Below, piece by piece: positions 1 through 12,639 of a stretch of DNA of 64,000 nt. The notes under the pieces were generated by a model. It saw only the letters and a list, made by a program, of their open reading frames with translations. It had not been told where the DNA came from and ran no database searches. Position 1 is the stretch's first letter. Each line of letters begins with the position of its first letter. The position numbers and the translations under genes are program-made. Origin of the DNA: Pyrus communis (Eukaryota > Streptophyta > Magnoliopsida > Rosales > Rosaceae); contig NC_084815.1 of NCBI RefSeq assembly GCF_963583255.1, positions 4,405,056 to 4,469,055 of the forward strand. The letters run 5' to 3'.

Positions 1-560
1 GCCGATCAAGGAGCACCTTCAGTTTGGATAAATAACACTGCTTTTCGGCCAACTCGTTACCTATCCAAGTCTCAGTCGACAAGGATTTTCGAGACCTTGT
101 TGGTAGAGATTATCTTATCAACCTTCTTTGCGAAGTGAGGTGTTGCAAATTACTGGGCTCGGTGCATTGAACGCCGAGTTGTTTTATGATTGGATATTCA
201 TAAGTAAGTTTTAGAGTTAGACATTCTGACGGTTGAACCACATTCACCATCAAGACATACATCTCTTTTGAGTACTTTTGTCTATATAGTTTGGTGCCAG
301 TTCGGTGTACTTATACTCTTACAAATATAATCACCGTGACAGAACCTGGCGCCGACAATCCGTGAACTTCGCAAGACTGGCAACCTTGTCTTCAGGCCCT
401 AGAACCCGAAGGCCGAGACGTGTTCCTTCCTTGGCCACAGTCGCAAGATCAAGAAGTCAGGAACGCGCTCAATGCCAATCCACATATTTTACTCATCGGC
501 CGAGCTCGACCGTCGAGTTGGCACGCCCCACACATAACCGAAGGACGTAGCTAGCTTATT
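1..560 (+). mobile_element. possible LTR-retrotransposon end with primer-binding region
   Basis: The stretch has higher GC than its surroundings and contains TGGCGCCGAC near 347, preceded by a compact non-coding block. That layout resembles an LTR end followed by a Ty3/gypsy-type primer-binding site. A short open frame (305-550) reads through it but has no domain I recognise. No partner LTR lies inside the window, so if this is an element its other part is to the left. The call is weak. Confidence 0.3.
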
Positions 561-2826
561 AATTACTCGGCCTACGTGCCACGTAAGCTTGGTAGTTTTT
601 AAGGTAAACAACCTTGCAAGTAATACAAACCTAAAGCAATAAGATCTTTTGGATTATATCGGAATCCTAAATACAATCTACAAGAGCTTTATACAATCAT
701 GCATTTAATATGTTGTAATTCATGTCACAATAAATATATATATAACTTCTACAATAAGAAACATAGAGATCTGTGAAGTACTAGTCATCCTTCTTTTCTA
801 CTACTTATTTTCTTTTCGAATGTTAAGCAAACACAAAGTCACGTAGCAAGGAAATTGACAAAATTAAAGTGGGATAACTTGTACCTTTAATATCTTCGTA
901 TATGTGTCCATAAAATTGTGTACAAAAGAAAAAATTATATATATGTGTGTGTGTGTCCACAAAAAAGTAGTTTAAAACAGCACCACCACGGAATCATAGG
1001 GCTTTCACTCCTACATAATGTGTGCTACCAAACTTTTCTACAACACTTTGGGGACCCCTTTTCTGTATTGATGTTGATTGGTTATCTAAGGAGCTAGTGA
1101 AACATATGCTCGACCTGACTACTCAAACTTCACAACTCTGCACAAATATTGTAATTTTTCGTCGAAAAATTCTGACTACACAGGAATACAAAAATGAACG
1201 GTGAAGATTAGATTGAGTAAATATTTTTTTTACTTAATTATCAATCAAATTGATATAAAGCCGGGTTACCCAGTAGTCCGAACTATTGAAGGCGTACTCC
1301 AAGTATTGACCAAGAAAAGAAACCTTGCACAAATACGTACAATTAATTAGCATAAAGCCTTTGCAAGTGAAGAAATGAGCTCATCTCCAAGGAAAAATGC
1401 AAGTTATTCCAACTTAATTACCACAAAGCGTCAAAAATTATGAAAAGTTTGCTTAAATTGGATGAAATGGTCCTAACCCTTTCCTAGTACTAATCCCAAC
1501 CTAAAATGTGATGGGAGGCAATCTTTCTGTTAACGTTAACTAAGTTTAATTATAATACTTAATAATGATTATATTAGTCAACCTTATGAATCTAAGGGCG
1601 ATGATCAATGTCAGAAGCAACGTCTTCAACAATTGTTTTTTTTTTTTTTGTTCTTTCTTGGTGAGCAATAATTGTTTCTTGCATGCTAGGAACAAGTGTA
1701 AGAATACCCTAACCAGCTTGTGAAAATACTACCAGGCAACAAAGAAGGAAAAAACAAAATCAATGCACAAACTGATGTGTGATCTTTATGTCTTGAAATA
1801 TTTGTGGGGGTTTAATTAAGTAGATCTGGTTCAGTATTTCATCACAACTTGGACACAATTAATACACGATCAATTACAAGAAAATTTAGCACAAATTAAG
1901 GACTCAACAGGCTAGGATTCGGTGCCTTGAAGTTAGGGTTTCTTGTTAAATATATATACTAACTAAACTACATGGTAATTGTTTCTTTTAGTTTTGCATT
2001 ACCTAATCAAAGCTTAACGCTTGACCCAACTGTTCGTAATCCACAAAATCATTCTTACTGACACTTTGAATATGTCCTTGAATTCATTTGAGATATAAAC
2101 AAACATGTGTATGCAACTTCCTGCTCTTATAATGAATTCTTCATATGTAGTCATTCATGTTAACTTGTGAAATAAGCGTTGTATATAGTACTCATTATTT
2201 GCAGAAATTATGTTATTAATTACTTAAGGAATGAAATTTGATTTTGAAATCTCTAGTTAATTAAAAGAGAATATTGTATTCAAACGTACGAAATTAATAT
2301 ACTTGCTGACACACTTTCTAATAAAGCTAGACCTCCATTTAATACCACGTAGAATTATTGCTTAAAAAGTTGGTGTGTTATATACCGTCTGATTAAATAT
2401 CATCACAACTGATAAAACCAACAAAGACAACGCTTCACTTTGGTCAAAAGATACACAGTAACAACTGAATTTAGGTCTCTCCTCTCCTGAGGTAGTACCC
2501 AAATTCTATATAAATTTCTAGTTTAAGTATAGAATTTCTGCCAATGTTTAAAATTAAATAGACCCGATCGCATCTACTAGTTTAATATAAAAACCCATCA
2601 CTCACGAAACAAAAGCACTAAAACAAAAAGATAAAAAAAGATGAGGACGATAATGATAAATCCAACACTTTATCCAGCATCTGTTTATATATAAGAATCT
2701 CACACATATTGCAAGTTGAAACTAGTTGCACCAAGCTCACACTTCTAAATTAACCTCAACTACTCTCTCTCTCCCAACTTACACCGAATAAAATCCCCCA
2801 TTGATTTGCCTACATATGCTTTTGAC
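561..2826. other. AT-rich intergenic stretch, no gene seen
   Basis: This is low-GC sequence without a supportable open frame. It lies downstream of the 3' end of the WRC gene on the minus strand, so positions just below 2827 probably hold that gene's 3' UTR and polyadenylation region. Nothing else stood out. Confidence 0.5.
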
Positions 2827-4862
2827 CTACTTGTTATTATCATCATCCTCATCAGCCATTGCACGACTATTCGTTTGGCCTAGCAAGCTGCTCATGGATC
2901 GGGCTTTAACGATCCCAAGCTTCATCCGCTTCTTAGTAACCAGCAACGGCTTCTTGATCTCTTCATCTTCACCTTCATTTCCTTTACCTTCACCAATATC
3001 ACCATCGTCCAGCAGCAAAACAGCTTTCGTGTCTTCTTTCTGCGGCGGTGATGACTCCACGGATAATATTCTAGACGCTGATAGTTGCTTGAATTCAGTC
3101 TCAGTAGAAGCAATTCTAGTACTACTAGTAGTGGTAGTAGCAGTTGCCGCAGCCGTCGACCGGCTTCGGACACTATTCATGCTCCTTAACCTACCCTTCC
3201 CCAAGTGATGCTCACAAAGAGAGTAACCAACAAGCGTTTGTTGGCAACACCTCCATCCTCTTCCGTTAACTCTACTGCACCGCGACCCCTCCATGAGTGC
3301 ACCTCCCCTTGCCCTCTTTCTTGTTGCACTAGCACTAGTAGTGACTCTATTGCCATCAATCACATGATCGTCTTGCTTCTGTTGAACATCGTCATTTTGC
3401 TGCTGTCGAGGTTCCCTTTTCTTGTTCGTCTTCGTTTTCATTGATTTTTTGTCTTTCTGATCATCCATTATCGTCTGTCCGATATTATTGGCTCCTCTCT
3501 CGAAGCTTCCTCTTCGCTTCTTCAATGGAAACGCTTTCTCTCCTTTAAACCAACTCCCAGCAGCTATACATATACATATATGAGTGCAAACCAAAAACAG
3601 TCACAACATGACCATACCAATAATTAATACAATGCAAGCAAGAAATGGTAAAGACAATTTTCATGAATAATTTGTGTGTGTGTATTTATATATGGAAATA
3701 GTATGAATATTTCACCTGGGTGAGAAGAACTAGATGATCCCGAAGCAAACCCCATTAACGTTTCAGCAACCAATATGCTTTCCTCCCTTAAAAAACAACC
3801 ACACCCAGAAGATCGATGGATCAACAACCACACAGATGAATACGTAGGTCAAATTTTAGTCCAGGTGAAAAAAGAAAAAATAACCCAAATAACCCAGAAA
3901 ATAAGAAGTGCAACATATATGTAGTTTGAGTTTATAGTATTGGGGACCATATTATATTAACCCATGCTAACGTGCACCGCATGGGTACATTTGTTAAAGC
4001 CAAATATAAGGAGGAAGGAAATAAAATAAAAATAAAACAAAATAAATAAAAAGGAGCAGCTAGCTAAAGGATTAGATTAGATGGGAAGGTATGGTGGCTA
4101 GCCAAAGCCGATATAAAAACAGTATTTCCACTTACACTATAAATATTTTCCTTTCCTTTTCATCCTTTTTTATTTTTCCTTTTAATGAGCTGTGTAAGTA
4201 AATCAAGTCTCCTTTCACATGAAATATTGAAGAATTTACTTTACTTAATTATTAATTTATTTTCTCATCTATCTTAATTACCTGATATCATCATCATCAT
4301 TTCCCTTCTGATCTCCTCCCTTTATGGATTCTCTCTCATCTTCTTCCCCTTTCAATATCGATATCTCCTTCAAAAATTACACCAGATATTATATATACAC
4401 ACATATATATATGGCCTTGTATTGAAACCCCAATGGTGGGTGCAAATGAAAGAACCATGAAATTAATCAACACAAATAAAAGTGCACCAACATCACCATG
4501 TGTAACAAAATTAAGTAAAAAAAAACTACAAAAGGGTTGTAAATTTGTGAGCATTAAATTTCACTAACCAAACCACAATCTTGCTTGTTCTCTTTGTTCT
4601 TATTCTCCCCAGAACCATCAGAACCCTTGCCTGCTCGTCCGATCGGAAAGACTCGCTGATCGAAGGGCTGAGGAGGGGGGTGGCCCACATGGACAGTTTT
4701 CTCAACTGGGTGGGAGGGATTTGGAGGATCATGGCGGTGGTGGGGGTGGAGTTGCACCACGGGTGGTGGTGAGTAGTTGAGGTCGTGGAGGAGGGGATCT
4801 GATAAAGGCACCGGAGAGAGAGAGGACAGAGGGAAGGGTACCTGTCGTTTCCGAATCCTCAT
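2827..4862 (-). CDS. WRC-domain nuclear protein, three exons, 365 aa
   Basis: Exons on the minus strand are 4862-4569, 3782-3716 and 3563-2827. The donors read TTG/GTTAGT and CCAG/GTGAAA, the acceptors GAG/GAA and ATAG/CTG. Phases 0 and 1 match and give 365 codons plus a TAG stop. The protein starts MRIRKRQ. Exon 1 is rich in Pro and His. A Lys/Arg-rich block (KKRR near 135-138, RKRAR near 202-206) could be a nuclear signal. The WRC domain is C216-x9-C226-x10-C237-x2-H240, the zinc-binding pattern known from growth-regulating factors, where it binds DNA. The QLQ domain of true GRFs is absent, so this belongs to the WRC-only proteins. The tail is acidic. The middle exon is only 67 nt and rests on splice-phase logic, so its edges are the least certain part. 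A GA/CT-rich leader lies upstream (4963-5260). A regulatory role is inferred from the domain. Confidence 0.85.
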
Positions 4863-6326
4863 CGGTATTTTTTTCGGATAAGAAGATATTATTACTTGGG
4901 TTTTCGCAGGCCAGATTCTGATGCTTTCAATCACACAAACGCACAAAGAAAAGATGTAGTTCTAGATGGAGAAAGTTAGAGAGAGAGAGAGAGAGAGGTG
5001 CAAGAAAACCCAAAACCCATGTCAAAAACTACACCAGGAGAGAGAAAGTATCAAACTTTTATTTGTTGCACCAAAGAGAAGAGGAGGAGGGAGAGGGGTG
5101 GCACGTGTGGGATGGTCAAATGGGAGGAGGTGGAGGGGGAGGAGGGGCTGCACACGTGTGGGAACCAGCTGGGCGGGTAGCCGGTAATCGAGAGGAAGGG
5201 AGGGGGACAGGGTACGGACGATTATTGCCAGGGTGGAAGGGGGAGGACGAAGAGAATACAAAATGATGGGAGTGGGTAGTTTTATCGTTTATACTTTTAA
5301 GAAGGCACTGGTGGGTCCCGCCTACCCTTTGAGAGTCCATGTAACAACGACTCAGATCAGATGCCTTTCTTTGATTTTTCTTTTCCTTTGTTTCCAATGA
5401 AAAAAAAAATTAGGGAAAAAAAGAAACTATTTTTCCCAACTCTCCCCACCACTATCCACTACGTATTCCTACTTGGTGCAAATTGTGGCAGTACAAAGTA
5501 TAAGATATCATATAATTAAGCCAATTTGTTTAATCTCAACCACTAAAAACTAGTTCAATGAGTATGTGTGTAGAACTCTAGTTCTTTCATTCTTCATTTT
5601 TCACAAAAATTCAACTATTTTGTGATCAACGAATATGAGGTTGAAACTTAATGAGTTTAAACCGTTCAATAGGAATATAAAGGGGTTTGGCGGTCGGAGG
5701 TTCGAGAGGGGGGTTGTTTTCATGGAGGGGTGGGATGGGGTAATCAGCAGTATTTTCATTATTGGATTGTTATTTTGCTTTTTCTTTTTTTTCTAAACGC
5801 ATTTAGTATACGGGGTAAAAAGGGATTTCAAAATAAAAATTATGAGTTGGGTTTAGAAAGAGAAATGTTGAGTCTGAATAAAATTTTCCAAACAGAAAAG
5901 ACTCAAGGAAGATAGTGATTTTCATATTTCTATGAAGAATGAATTACGTGATACTAGTATACCATAGTTAAGACGTCTCTTATGAATTTTACAACGTCAC
6001 GTATAATTTTATTTTTACATGATATTGTATTTCAATATCGTGATAGCAGTATACTTATGCCGTGCAAGTTGCTTTAATTTTCATGTGTATGGAGAAGTTG
6101 AAACTTTTCTAGGGGTGGTGTTTCCAAGGCTAAAGAACAATGCATCCGCAAGTTCTTTGCTCATGTGCAAAGTTGTGTTCCCTGTTTTATATGTGGATGG
6201 TGGCTCCTTGTCTTGCGTATATGTCGAGTATCTTTGGTGTAGTGATGTGTACTGGTTCTAGGAGGATAGCAACCTACTAGGCTTCCAAGATCAATATTGG
6301 GATTTGAGCCCAAATCACATACATTA
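4863..6326. other. upstream region of the WRC gene; GA-rich tracts, otherwise no gene
   Basis: Relative to the minus-strand WRC gene this is its 5' flank. It holds a GA microsatellite (about 4976-4997) and a G-rich, purine-biased stretch to about 5260, typical of plant leaders and core promoters. Overlapping short open frames on both strands here are low-complexity products. From 5400 to 6326 I see only AT-rich DNA. Confidence 0.5.
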
Positions 6327-6690
6327 GCTCTAGTTTGGTACTCAAATGATTCTGAAAAAAAAAAAAAAAAAAAACAAAATGGCTATAAAAAAAAGTTGGG
6401 AGCTTTTTTATATTTGGGAAACATTCAGCTTCAGCTTTTTTTTCACAGTTTCAGGTGAAAAAAAACCAAAAACACAAAGCTACAAAACTCAGCTTTGAAA
6501 AACCGGCTTTTTTTCATATTTGTTTTATATAAAAGTTTATCAAACACTATAATACTGCCTTCTTTTTTTTCAAAAGCACTTTTACAAAAAAGTTAACCAA
6601 ACACTCTGCTATTTTTTTTTACAACTGCTTATTCTCACAGTACATCAGAAGCAATTTTTTTTTCAAAGAATAGCAATACCAAACCAGCCT
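6327..6690. mobile_element. Tourist-like MITE, copy 1 (PIF/Harbinger type)
   Basis: This 364-bp non-coding element has terminal inverted repeats (…AGTTTGGTA at the left, TACCAAACCAG at the right). It is flanked by TTA at 6324-6326 and TTA at 6691-6693, the target preference of PIF/Harbinger elements. Most of its length matches the reverse complement of 8080-8430, so the two are one family in opposite orientation. It has no coding capacity. Confidence 0.75.
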
Positions 6691-7332
6691 TTAATCACAT
6701 TAGGAGGAAACAAAAAGATAATTATTTGGGTTCTAAACCAAACTGGATGATTAGCCATTGCCGACGAGTCCAAACGAGCGGCCTTGCAAGCGTTATCGAT
6801 AACCCTAAATTTCTTGGAGACAATCATATTTTGCCATACATTTGCACCTGATGTTTTTCCGATAAGTATTAACATAGCTGAGTTCACATCAAAGAGTGAC
6901 CACCACCACGTTTGTTGTGCCTCTTTGATCTAATTCAAATAGGCAAAAGGATGATTGTGTTGATGTGCATCATTCTCTCCTTCTTATGATTACAAAGCCA
7001 TTGGGCACAATTTGATTACAAATCTTGAAGGAGAAATCAAATTTTCAGAGGACTACGAGAAATCCGAATCATGTCCTATCCCCTTTTTCATATGCAAAAA
7101 GAAAAATAAAATCTCACAAAGAGAGAGGAAGGGATGCAGGGGAGAGAGGGCATGGGAAGAAGATGAGACGATTTGCATTCTTGGTAGAAGTGATTCCTTT
7201 TTTTTAATTTTTGGTTAGTTTATTTCATTTGCTATATATATTTTGTTCAGGTATAACAAGGATAATGTAAGCCTTAGATCAATCTACCCTTAAATCAATA
7301 TAAGGGTTCGTTAGAAAGAAGAACTCACAGGT

Positions 7333-7406
7333 CCTTTAAATGAGGACCTTAGAGAAAGTTCACCGCACTCCTCTAAATGAGGACCATAGAGAAAGTTCAC
7401 CGCACT
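7333..7406. repeat. 37-bp tandem duplication
   Basis: Two adjacent 37-bp copies (7333-7369 and 7370-7406) differ at two or three bases and share the core AATGAGGACC. The wording AATGAGGACC also occurs near 49400 in the hairpin element, so the unit may come from a related small element. No gene is present here. Confidence 0.7.
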
Positions 7407-7746
7407 AAGTCTATAATTGTTCCATCAATTGTCAATTGGGCAAAGGCAATTCTTGTCTTAGTGAAAAGTAATTACATCTTCATCTTATAAAATAAATTGC
7501 CCGAACAATCAGTATTAAAATAATATTTTAAAAAATTAATAAATTTTTTTTATCAAACGATAAATTTGTTAAATTAGTTATTCTTATTATTGAAAAAAAA
7601 AATCTAAACCTCTACCTCTCTCTCTCAACCGCCCACTCTCTCAACCGCCCACTCTCTCGAAACTTCTTCCTTCCTCTAAACCCGTTCATTATGTACTAGT
7701 TTGTACAGGTTTGCTTATTCAAATACTTGATTGAAACTGTACGTTA

Positions 7747-8010
7747 GCAATCCCGCAAACAGAGTGCACCACGCCCTTCCACCACGACATGTAGCAAGTT
7801 CATAGCCTTCGACTTAGGCAGAGCCGCGTCACCAACCACCTGCGAATTCGTTCTTCCTCCTCCTCCTCCTCCTCCTCCCCCGACGAAAAACGAGTTTTCT
7901 TCCGTCGGCAACTTTGCGATCGCCGGCGATGGGTCCGTACACGGGGTCGTGATCCGACGGCCGCAGCTGATGTGTTGTGGGCTGGAGATGATTGTGTTGG
8001 TTTTGGGGGA
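7747..8010 (+). other. GC-rich open stretch with a proline run, no start codon
   Basis: One plus-strand frame stays open for about 87 codons and encodes a run of nine prolines (CCT repeats near 7855-7880), with no ATG at its beginning. The opposite strand is also open, as a glutamate run. The stretch is distinctly GC-richer than its surroundings and lies between two inverted MITE copies. It could be a fragment of a leader or gene carried there. I do not recognise a protein family. Confidence 0.25.
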
Positions 8011-8079
8011 TTGAAATTACCCAATTGATAGGGTAATTGCATGGAGTGGAAAGGCTCTTAGGTGAGCTGCTTTCACTTA

Positions 8080-8430
8080 GGCTGGTTTGGTATTGCTGTG
8101 CTTTGAAAAAAAGTTGCTTCTGTTGTGCTGTGAGAATAAGTAGAGGTGAAATAAAGCAGCAGAGTGTTTGGTAAATATTTTTGTAAAAGTGCTTTGAAAA
8201 AAAAAAAAAAAAACAGTATTATAGTGTTTGATAAACTTTTATGTAAAACAGATGTGAAAAAAGTTAGTTTTTCAAAGCTGAGTTTTGCAGCTTCTTGTTT
8301 TTGGTTTTTTTTCATCCAAAACTGTGAAGAAAAAAAAAGCTGAAGCTGAATGTTTACCAAACACAAAAACAGCTCCCAACTTTTTTTTATACCAGTTTTT
8401 TTCAGAATCACCTCAATACCAAACCAGGCA
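8080..8430. mobile_element. Tourist-like MITE, copy 2, inverted relative to copy 1
   Basis: This 351-bp element begins GGCTGGTTTGGTATTG and ends CAATACCAAACCAGGC, giving good terminal inverted repeats. It is flanked by TTA on both sides (8077-8079 and 8431-8433). It is the same family as 6327-6690 in reverse orientation. A run of about 17 A sits in the middle. It has no coding capacity. Confidence 0.8.
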
Positions 8431-9250
8431 TTAATTGTTGAATAGGAAGCCTCTAAAACCTACATAGCCCAATATACGACCCAATAACATGACCACTATG
8501 TCCATGTTAGATCCATGGTTGTTCAACCAGCGAATATTCTCATCAAGGGCCTTCTGAAGCCTTGCTTTCTACTACTTCGATCCAAAACTCGATTTTTCAA
8601 GGCTGACAAGTTTGCAGAGGAATGTTAGCGTAGAAGAATCCAATTAGAATTCTATAGGACTAGATTTTGTAATCCACGTGGGACTGTGAATTACTTGCGC
8701 GTCAAATCATAAACTTATATATATGTACCTTGTGACATTAATACAGTTACACTATTCTTATAATTCTACATGCATATATATTATATTATATGATTGACAA
8801 ATTTGATCAATTAATCTCATCCAATATGTTAGTTGTAAAGTACTGACTACTCTCACCAACCCATGTGTATAATACCAAAAAAACCAGTTGGTCCTGGTTA
8901 AGATGAAGAATCTTTATTTTTCCAAACCCTAGAATTTTGATTAATTGCATGCATGCGTTGCTCTTGTTTGAGTGACTCCGGAGGATTAATTACTTCGTGT
9001 GCAAAATGTATCCCTAGCTCTGGAATTTGTAGGAATGAACCCACCATACACCCTAGGTCGCTCTAATTGTGGAGAATTATTAAGCATCATCTGGCAGTGA
9101 AAGTGGCTCTCCAACCTCTCATTTGGCAAACATGCATCGATTACACTGCGGGAGGAGATTTTTATTACTTAACTGCTGGCAAAAAAGTTAATGTTAATTT
9201 ATGTTTGTTTGTCGATTGGAAATGTCAAGCACAATCATTCACATAAAATT

Positions 9251-9402
9251 TAAAGGAAAACTAATAAAAATAGCTTGAAAATTTTGAATTTTAACGATAA
9301 GAACAAAATAAAGGACAAAGTGAATAATACCATAATTGACTTTTTAATGTAAAAATATGGTTTTTCGTTAAAATGAACAGTAAATTTTTCGTTAAAGTTC
9401 CC
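9251..9402 (-). mobile_element. ~155-bp MITE family, copy 1 of 3
   Basis: This matches the reverse complement of 22074-22230 and is also related to 60201-60345. The ends read AAAGGAAAACTAAT and GTTAAAGTTCCC, and the centre carries ACTTTTTAATGTAAAAAT. The three copies are scattered and non-coding, as expected for a small DNA-transposon derivative. Confidence 0.65.
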
Positions 9403-10077
9403 AAAATTTAATTGGAGTGAATCGTGTACACTATGAATACTAAGTTTTATACAAATGTGCATGGCAATGTAAATGTCCACCATTCGAGTATATGATCCCA
9501 TTACTCTTGTGGCGTATTTAAATATTTGTAATCAAAATCAAAATTGGAGTTAGATTTCGATCAGTGTTCTTATGTTTACTTACCATGTACGAATCGAAAC
9601 AAAAGTGGGGCTAAAAAAAATTAAAAAAAATAAAAAAAGAATTCAGCTCCTCATTTTGGAGGACTTGAATTCTTTGTGAGAGGTGGATTTTTAATTCCTC
9701 AAGAAAGACGGAATCAAGAATGCAATGCTCTAACATGATTTCTAAATTTCTAACATTATTGTTAAATTGTTAACTGGCATATAAAATAATGCATAAGATT
9801 AATGGATTTTGGTAATCCTATTTGTTTCTATTCCTATTCTAGTGAGCATATAGTATTACGTCCCGATTTCGAGTTACGTCCAAAATCAACATGTGATGTT
9901 TGAAAGTACCTATTCTATCATGCTTCGCTTCGAGACATGACCAAAAAAAAAAAAACCCAGCTGTACAATAACGTAAAAACTTTTGTGTTTATTTCATGAT
10001 TGCATATAACCTATGTGTTAGACTTTTCCTTTTATAAACACCAACATTTCTCATAATACTTCTAGCATAAAAACATA
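9403..10077. other. AT-rich intergenic, no gene seen
   Basis: This is low-complexity AT-rich sequence with A-runs near 9614-9640 and 9940. No open frame of interest was found. Confidence 0.4.
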
Positions 10078-10845
10078 GGGCTCGTTTACTAATCCGTAAT
10101 CAAAATGAGAGGAATTGAATTGAGGGGGAATTGAAATGGGGTGGAATCAGAATCAAATTCCCGTTAAAACTGTTTACTAAAATTTCTTGAAATCGGAGTA
10201 GGAATCATATTTATTTATATAAGTTGTTTACTTAATTACATGAATCAGAATGAAAACTAATATAATTACTAAATTGCCCATATTCCAAGTATATAGTTTT
10301 TTTATTTTTGATAATTTTTTTTTTAGAAGACTATGAAAAAGCTTTAAAAAGAATTTGTATGGTTTATCAGATATTTTTTCTCCGGATCCTCATTCCTAAA
10401 TTATTTTTCTTTCCCCTGAAGCCCAAACTGCACCCCATCCGCCAATTGTTTTTTCTTTCTCGTGAAGACCGCACCACACCCCATTCCCCAATTATTTTCA
10501 GCTTCTCCATCTGTTTTCTCCATCTTCTTCTTCTTCCCTTCTGATTTTTCTTCTCCCTTGATATTGGTCACTGTCCACAAAGACAGAGAAGCAGAGAAAA
10601 AGGTGGAAAGGAGACAAGATAAGGGTATTTTGGGTATTAAAAAGGGATTCCGGATAGAGGCTTTCTCACGGAATTCAAATCCCATCTATTGTTCGGGAGA
10701 TTGGTTTCGGGTATATTAGGAGTCTGATTCCCCATATTAGATGGGTCCCACATGCATTTCATTCCCTCAAGTGTTGGTAAACACTTGAATAACCGGGGAG
10801 GAGTGCAATTCCGATTCCTCTTGTCCCACTCCCCTTAAACGCGCC
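10078..10845. mobile_element. non-autonomous DNA element, ~770 bp, related to 52828-53711
   Basis: The sequence starting GGGCTCGTTTACTAATCC is clearly homologous over its first ~210 bp to 52828 onward. It shares the wording GTGGAATCAGAATCAAATTC and a similar right end (…CACTCCCC, then TAAAC..GCC). The two termini look like short imperfect inverted repeats (GGGCTCGTTTA / GGCGCGTTTA). The interior has no transposase. Short frames inside (10308-10719) are pyrimidine-rich filler. I could not fix a target-site duplication, so the superfamily is open. Confidence 0.6.
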
Positions 10846-11135
10846 AATAGAGTTCTAGAATCACTCATTGGAACTCTATAAGTATGATTCACTAGAGAGA
10901 AATTTTATTTGAACCCATATAACTTTTTTCTACACTCAACTTAAACTTTAATTTAAATTGTCTTTTTTACTCTATTGCATAATTACCATCAAGTACAAAA
11001 TAAATTAAATATAAAACTAAAACTTATCAATAAACCCACACTCTATAATTAAACCATACCATCACCCCTTGTTTCATCCAAATAATCCATGTAATGGTTT
11101 CATCTGGCCTTCTAGTGCATGGTTTTTTCGTTTGA

Positions 11136-11516
11136 TTAAGACCATCTCCAAATGAGGTGTCAAATCCTAAGTGGAATGTCATGTAATCAAATTTGAAGGT
11201 AGGAGTAAGCTCCAACCGATATGTCAATCCTATGTGGATTGACATATGAATTTTCATATGTTAAATTTGACATATGAGCAAATGTGATGTCAAATAATTT
11301 TTTATTTATTTTATTGTGTGGGTCTCATTAATGCACCAATTATAGATCTTGAAATTTTAATTTAATCGATTTATTTTTAAAAATGAGTTCTACAGATATC
11401 ATTTATAACAAAAAAACACATCGGTTGGAAAAAGAGAGAATCTGGCATTGCCACGTCAGCCATCAAATTAGCATTTGACATTTATCTTTTGACATGTCCA
11501 TTGGAGATGTTCTAAG
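11136..11516. mobile_element. MITE with CATCTCCAA-type inverted repeats
   Basis: The left end reads TTAAGACCATCTCCAAATG. The right end, reverse-complemented, reads TTAGAACATCTCCAATGG. The interior repeats short words related to TTGACAT. Length is about 381 bp and non-coding. The target-site duplication is not clear. Confidence 0.6.
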
Positions 11517-12639
11517 TCATTGCATATATAGTACCAAGGGTGAGACAAAATTCATTCAAGCCATGAAACTGGCAATCACTGAAACATCTTCTGCTTCTGG
11601 TATGGATTGAATGGTATATTTCCCTGTCAATTGGATAAGATTGTGTCAACCTCATGCAAGTAAGTGCTGATCAACTCTACAGGGCATTCGAGAGCTGCAG
11701 TAGTCTTCAAGGTCTGAAGCTGTGAAAAATGATTATTGATTAAACCCTGTGGAAAGATATGAACACACATTAAATCAAATATCACTCTTCCAAACATTAC
11801 TAAAATCAAGTAAATCTATTGTATCCCATACAAATACAAAATAACTTGAATTAGCCCTATGTCATATCCATGGAGAAAATGGCCATACTTCAGTAGGTGG
11901 TTTGATTTCAATTTTGATGAGTTCTCTCCAAAAAAAACCCAGTGCACCGTTTTTATTGTTTCATAATTTAGTTTTAGTGAAGCAAAAGTTGAAATATTAT
12001 TGATTGGTAACCCTATCATAATATGATTGCAAGGATGATCATATTGCGTAGATTATGAATTTGTCCACTTTTTCGTAGTCTTAACTTGAAATGGACTTCT
12101 ATTTGCAAATTTTGGATTTGTATTTTCTAAATGGGTGTAGAGATAAATTTATAAATTGAATTAGGTTTGTGAGGGTAGTTTTGACAGTAAATTTGGGTTT
12201 AAAGAGATATTGATGGTTTAATTAAAAGTGGTATGGGTGAAAAGACTAAGTTGGGTGTAAAAAGAGGTTACATGACTGTAAATAAAATTTCCCTTCACTA
12301 GATTCCAAACTACTTAACAAACCATATAACAACTAGGATTGTCATTTTGCCTTTCACATGTGTAACAGTGTTTTCCAAAAACAATTCCACAATAACAATA
12401 AATAATCAATTCCATGAATCAAAGATGCATAATATTAACGTTTAACTATGTCAATCTGCCAACAAGATCAAAAGTTACCATACTAATTTTAATAAAGCTA
12501 ACCTCCGTAAGGTTTGCTGTATTTACCTACCTGAAATCCGAGCAATAGCATTGTAATCCCTAAGTTATAAACACAAGTGTAAACATGAGCAACTCATATG
12601 CACAATGATCTAGAGTTCGAGACTAACTCAAAAGAACCG
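11517..12639. other. intergenic stretch, no gene seen
   Basis: AT-rich DNA with only short unsupported frames on the minus strand. Nothing recognisable was found. Confidence 0.4.

Noticed and set aside
2801..3444. Plus-strand frames opposite the WRC gene
   Set aside because: They are antisense to a well-supported exon with a WRC domain; their Ser-rich content mirrors the coding strand.
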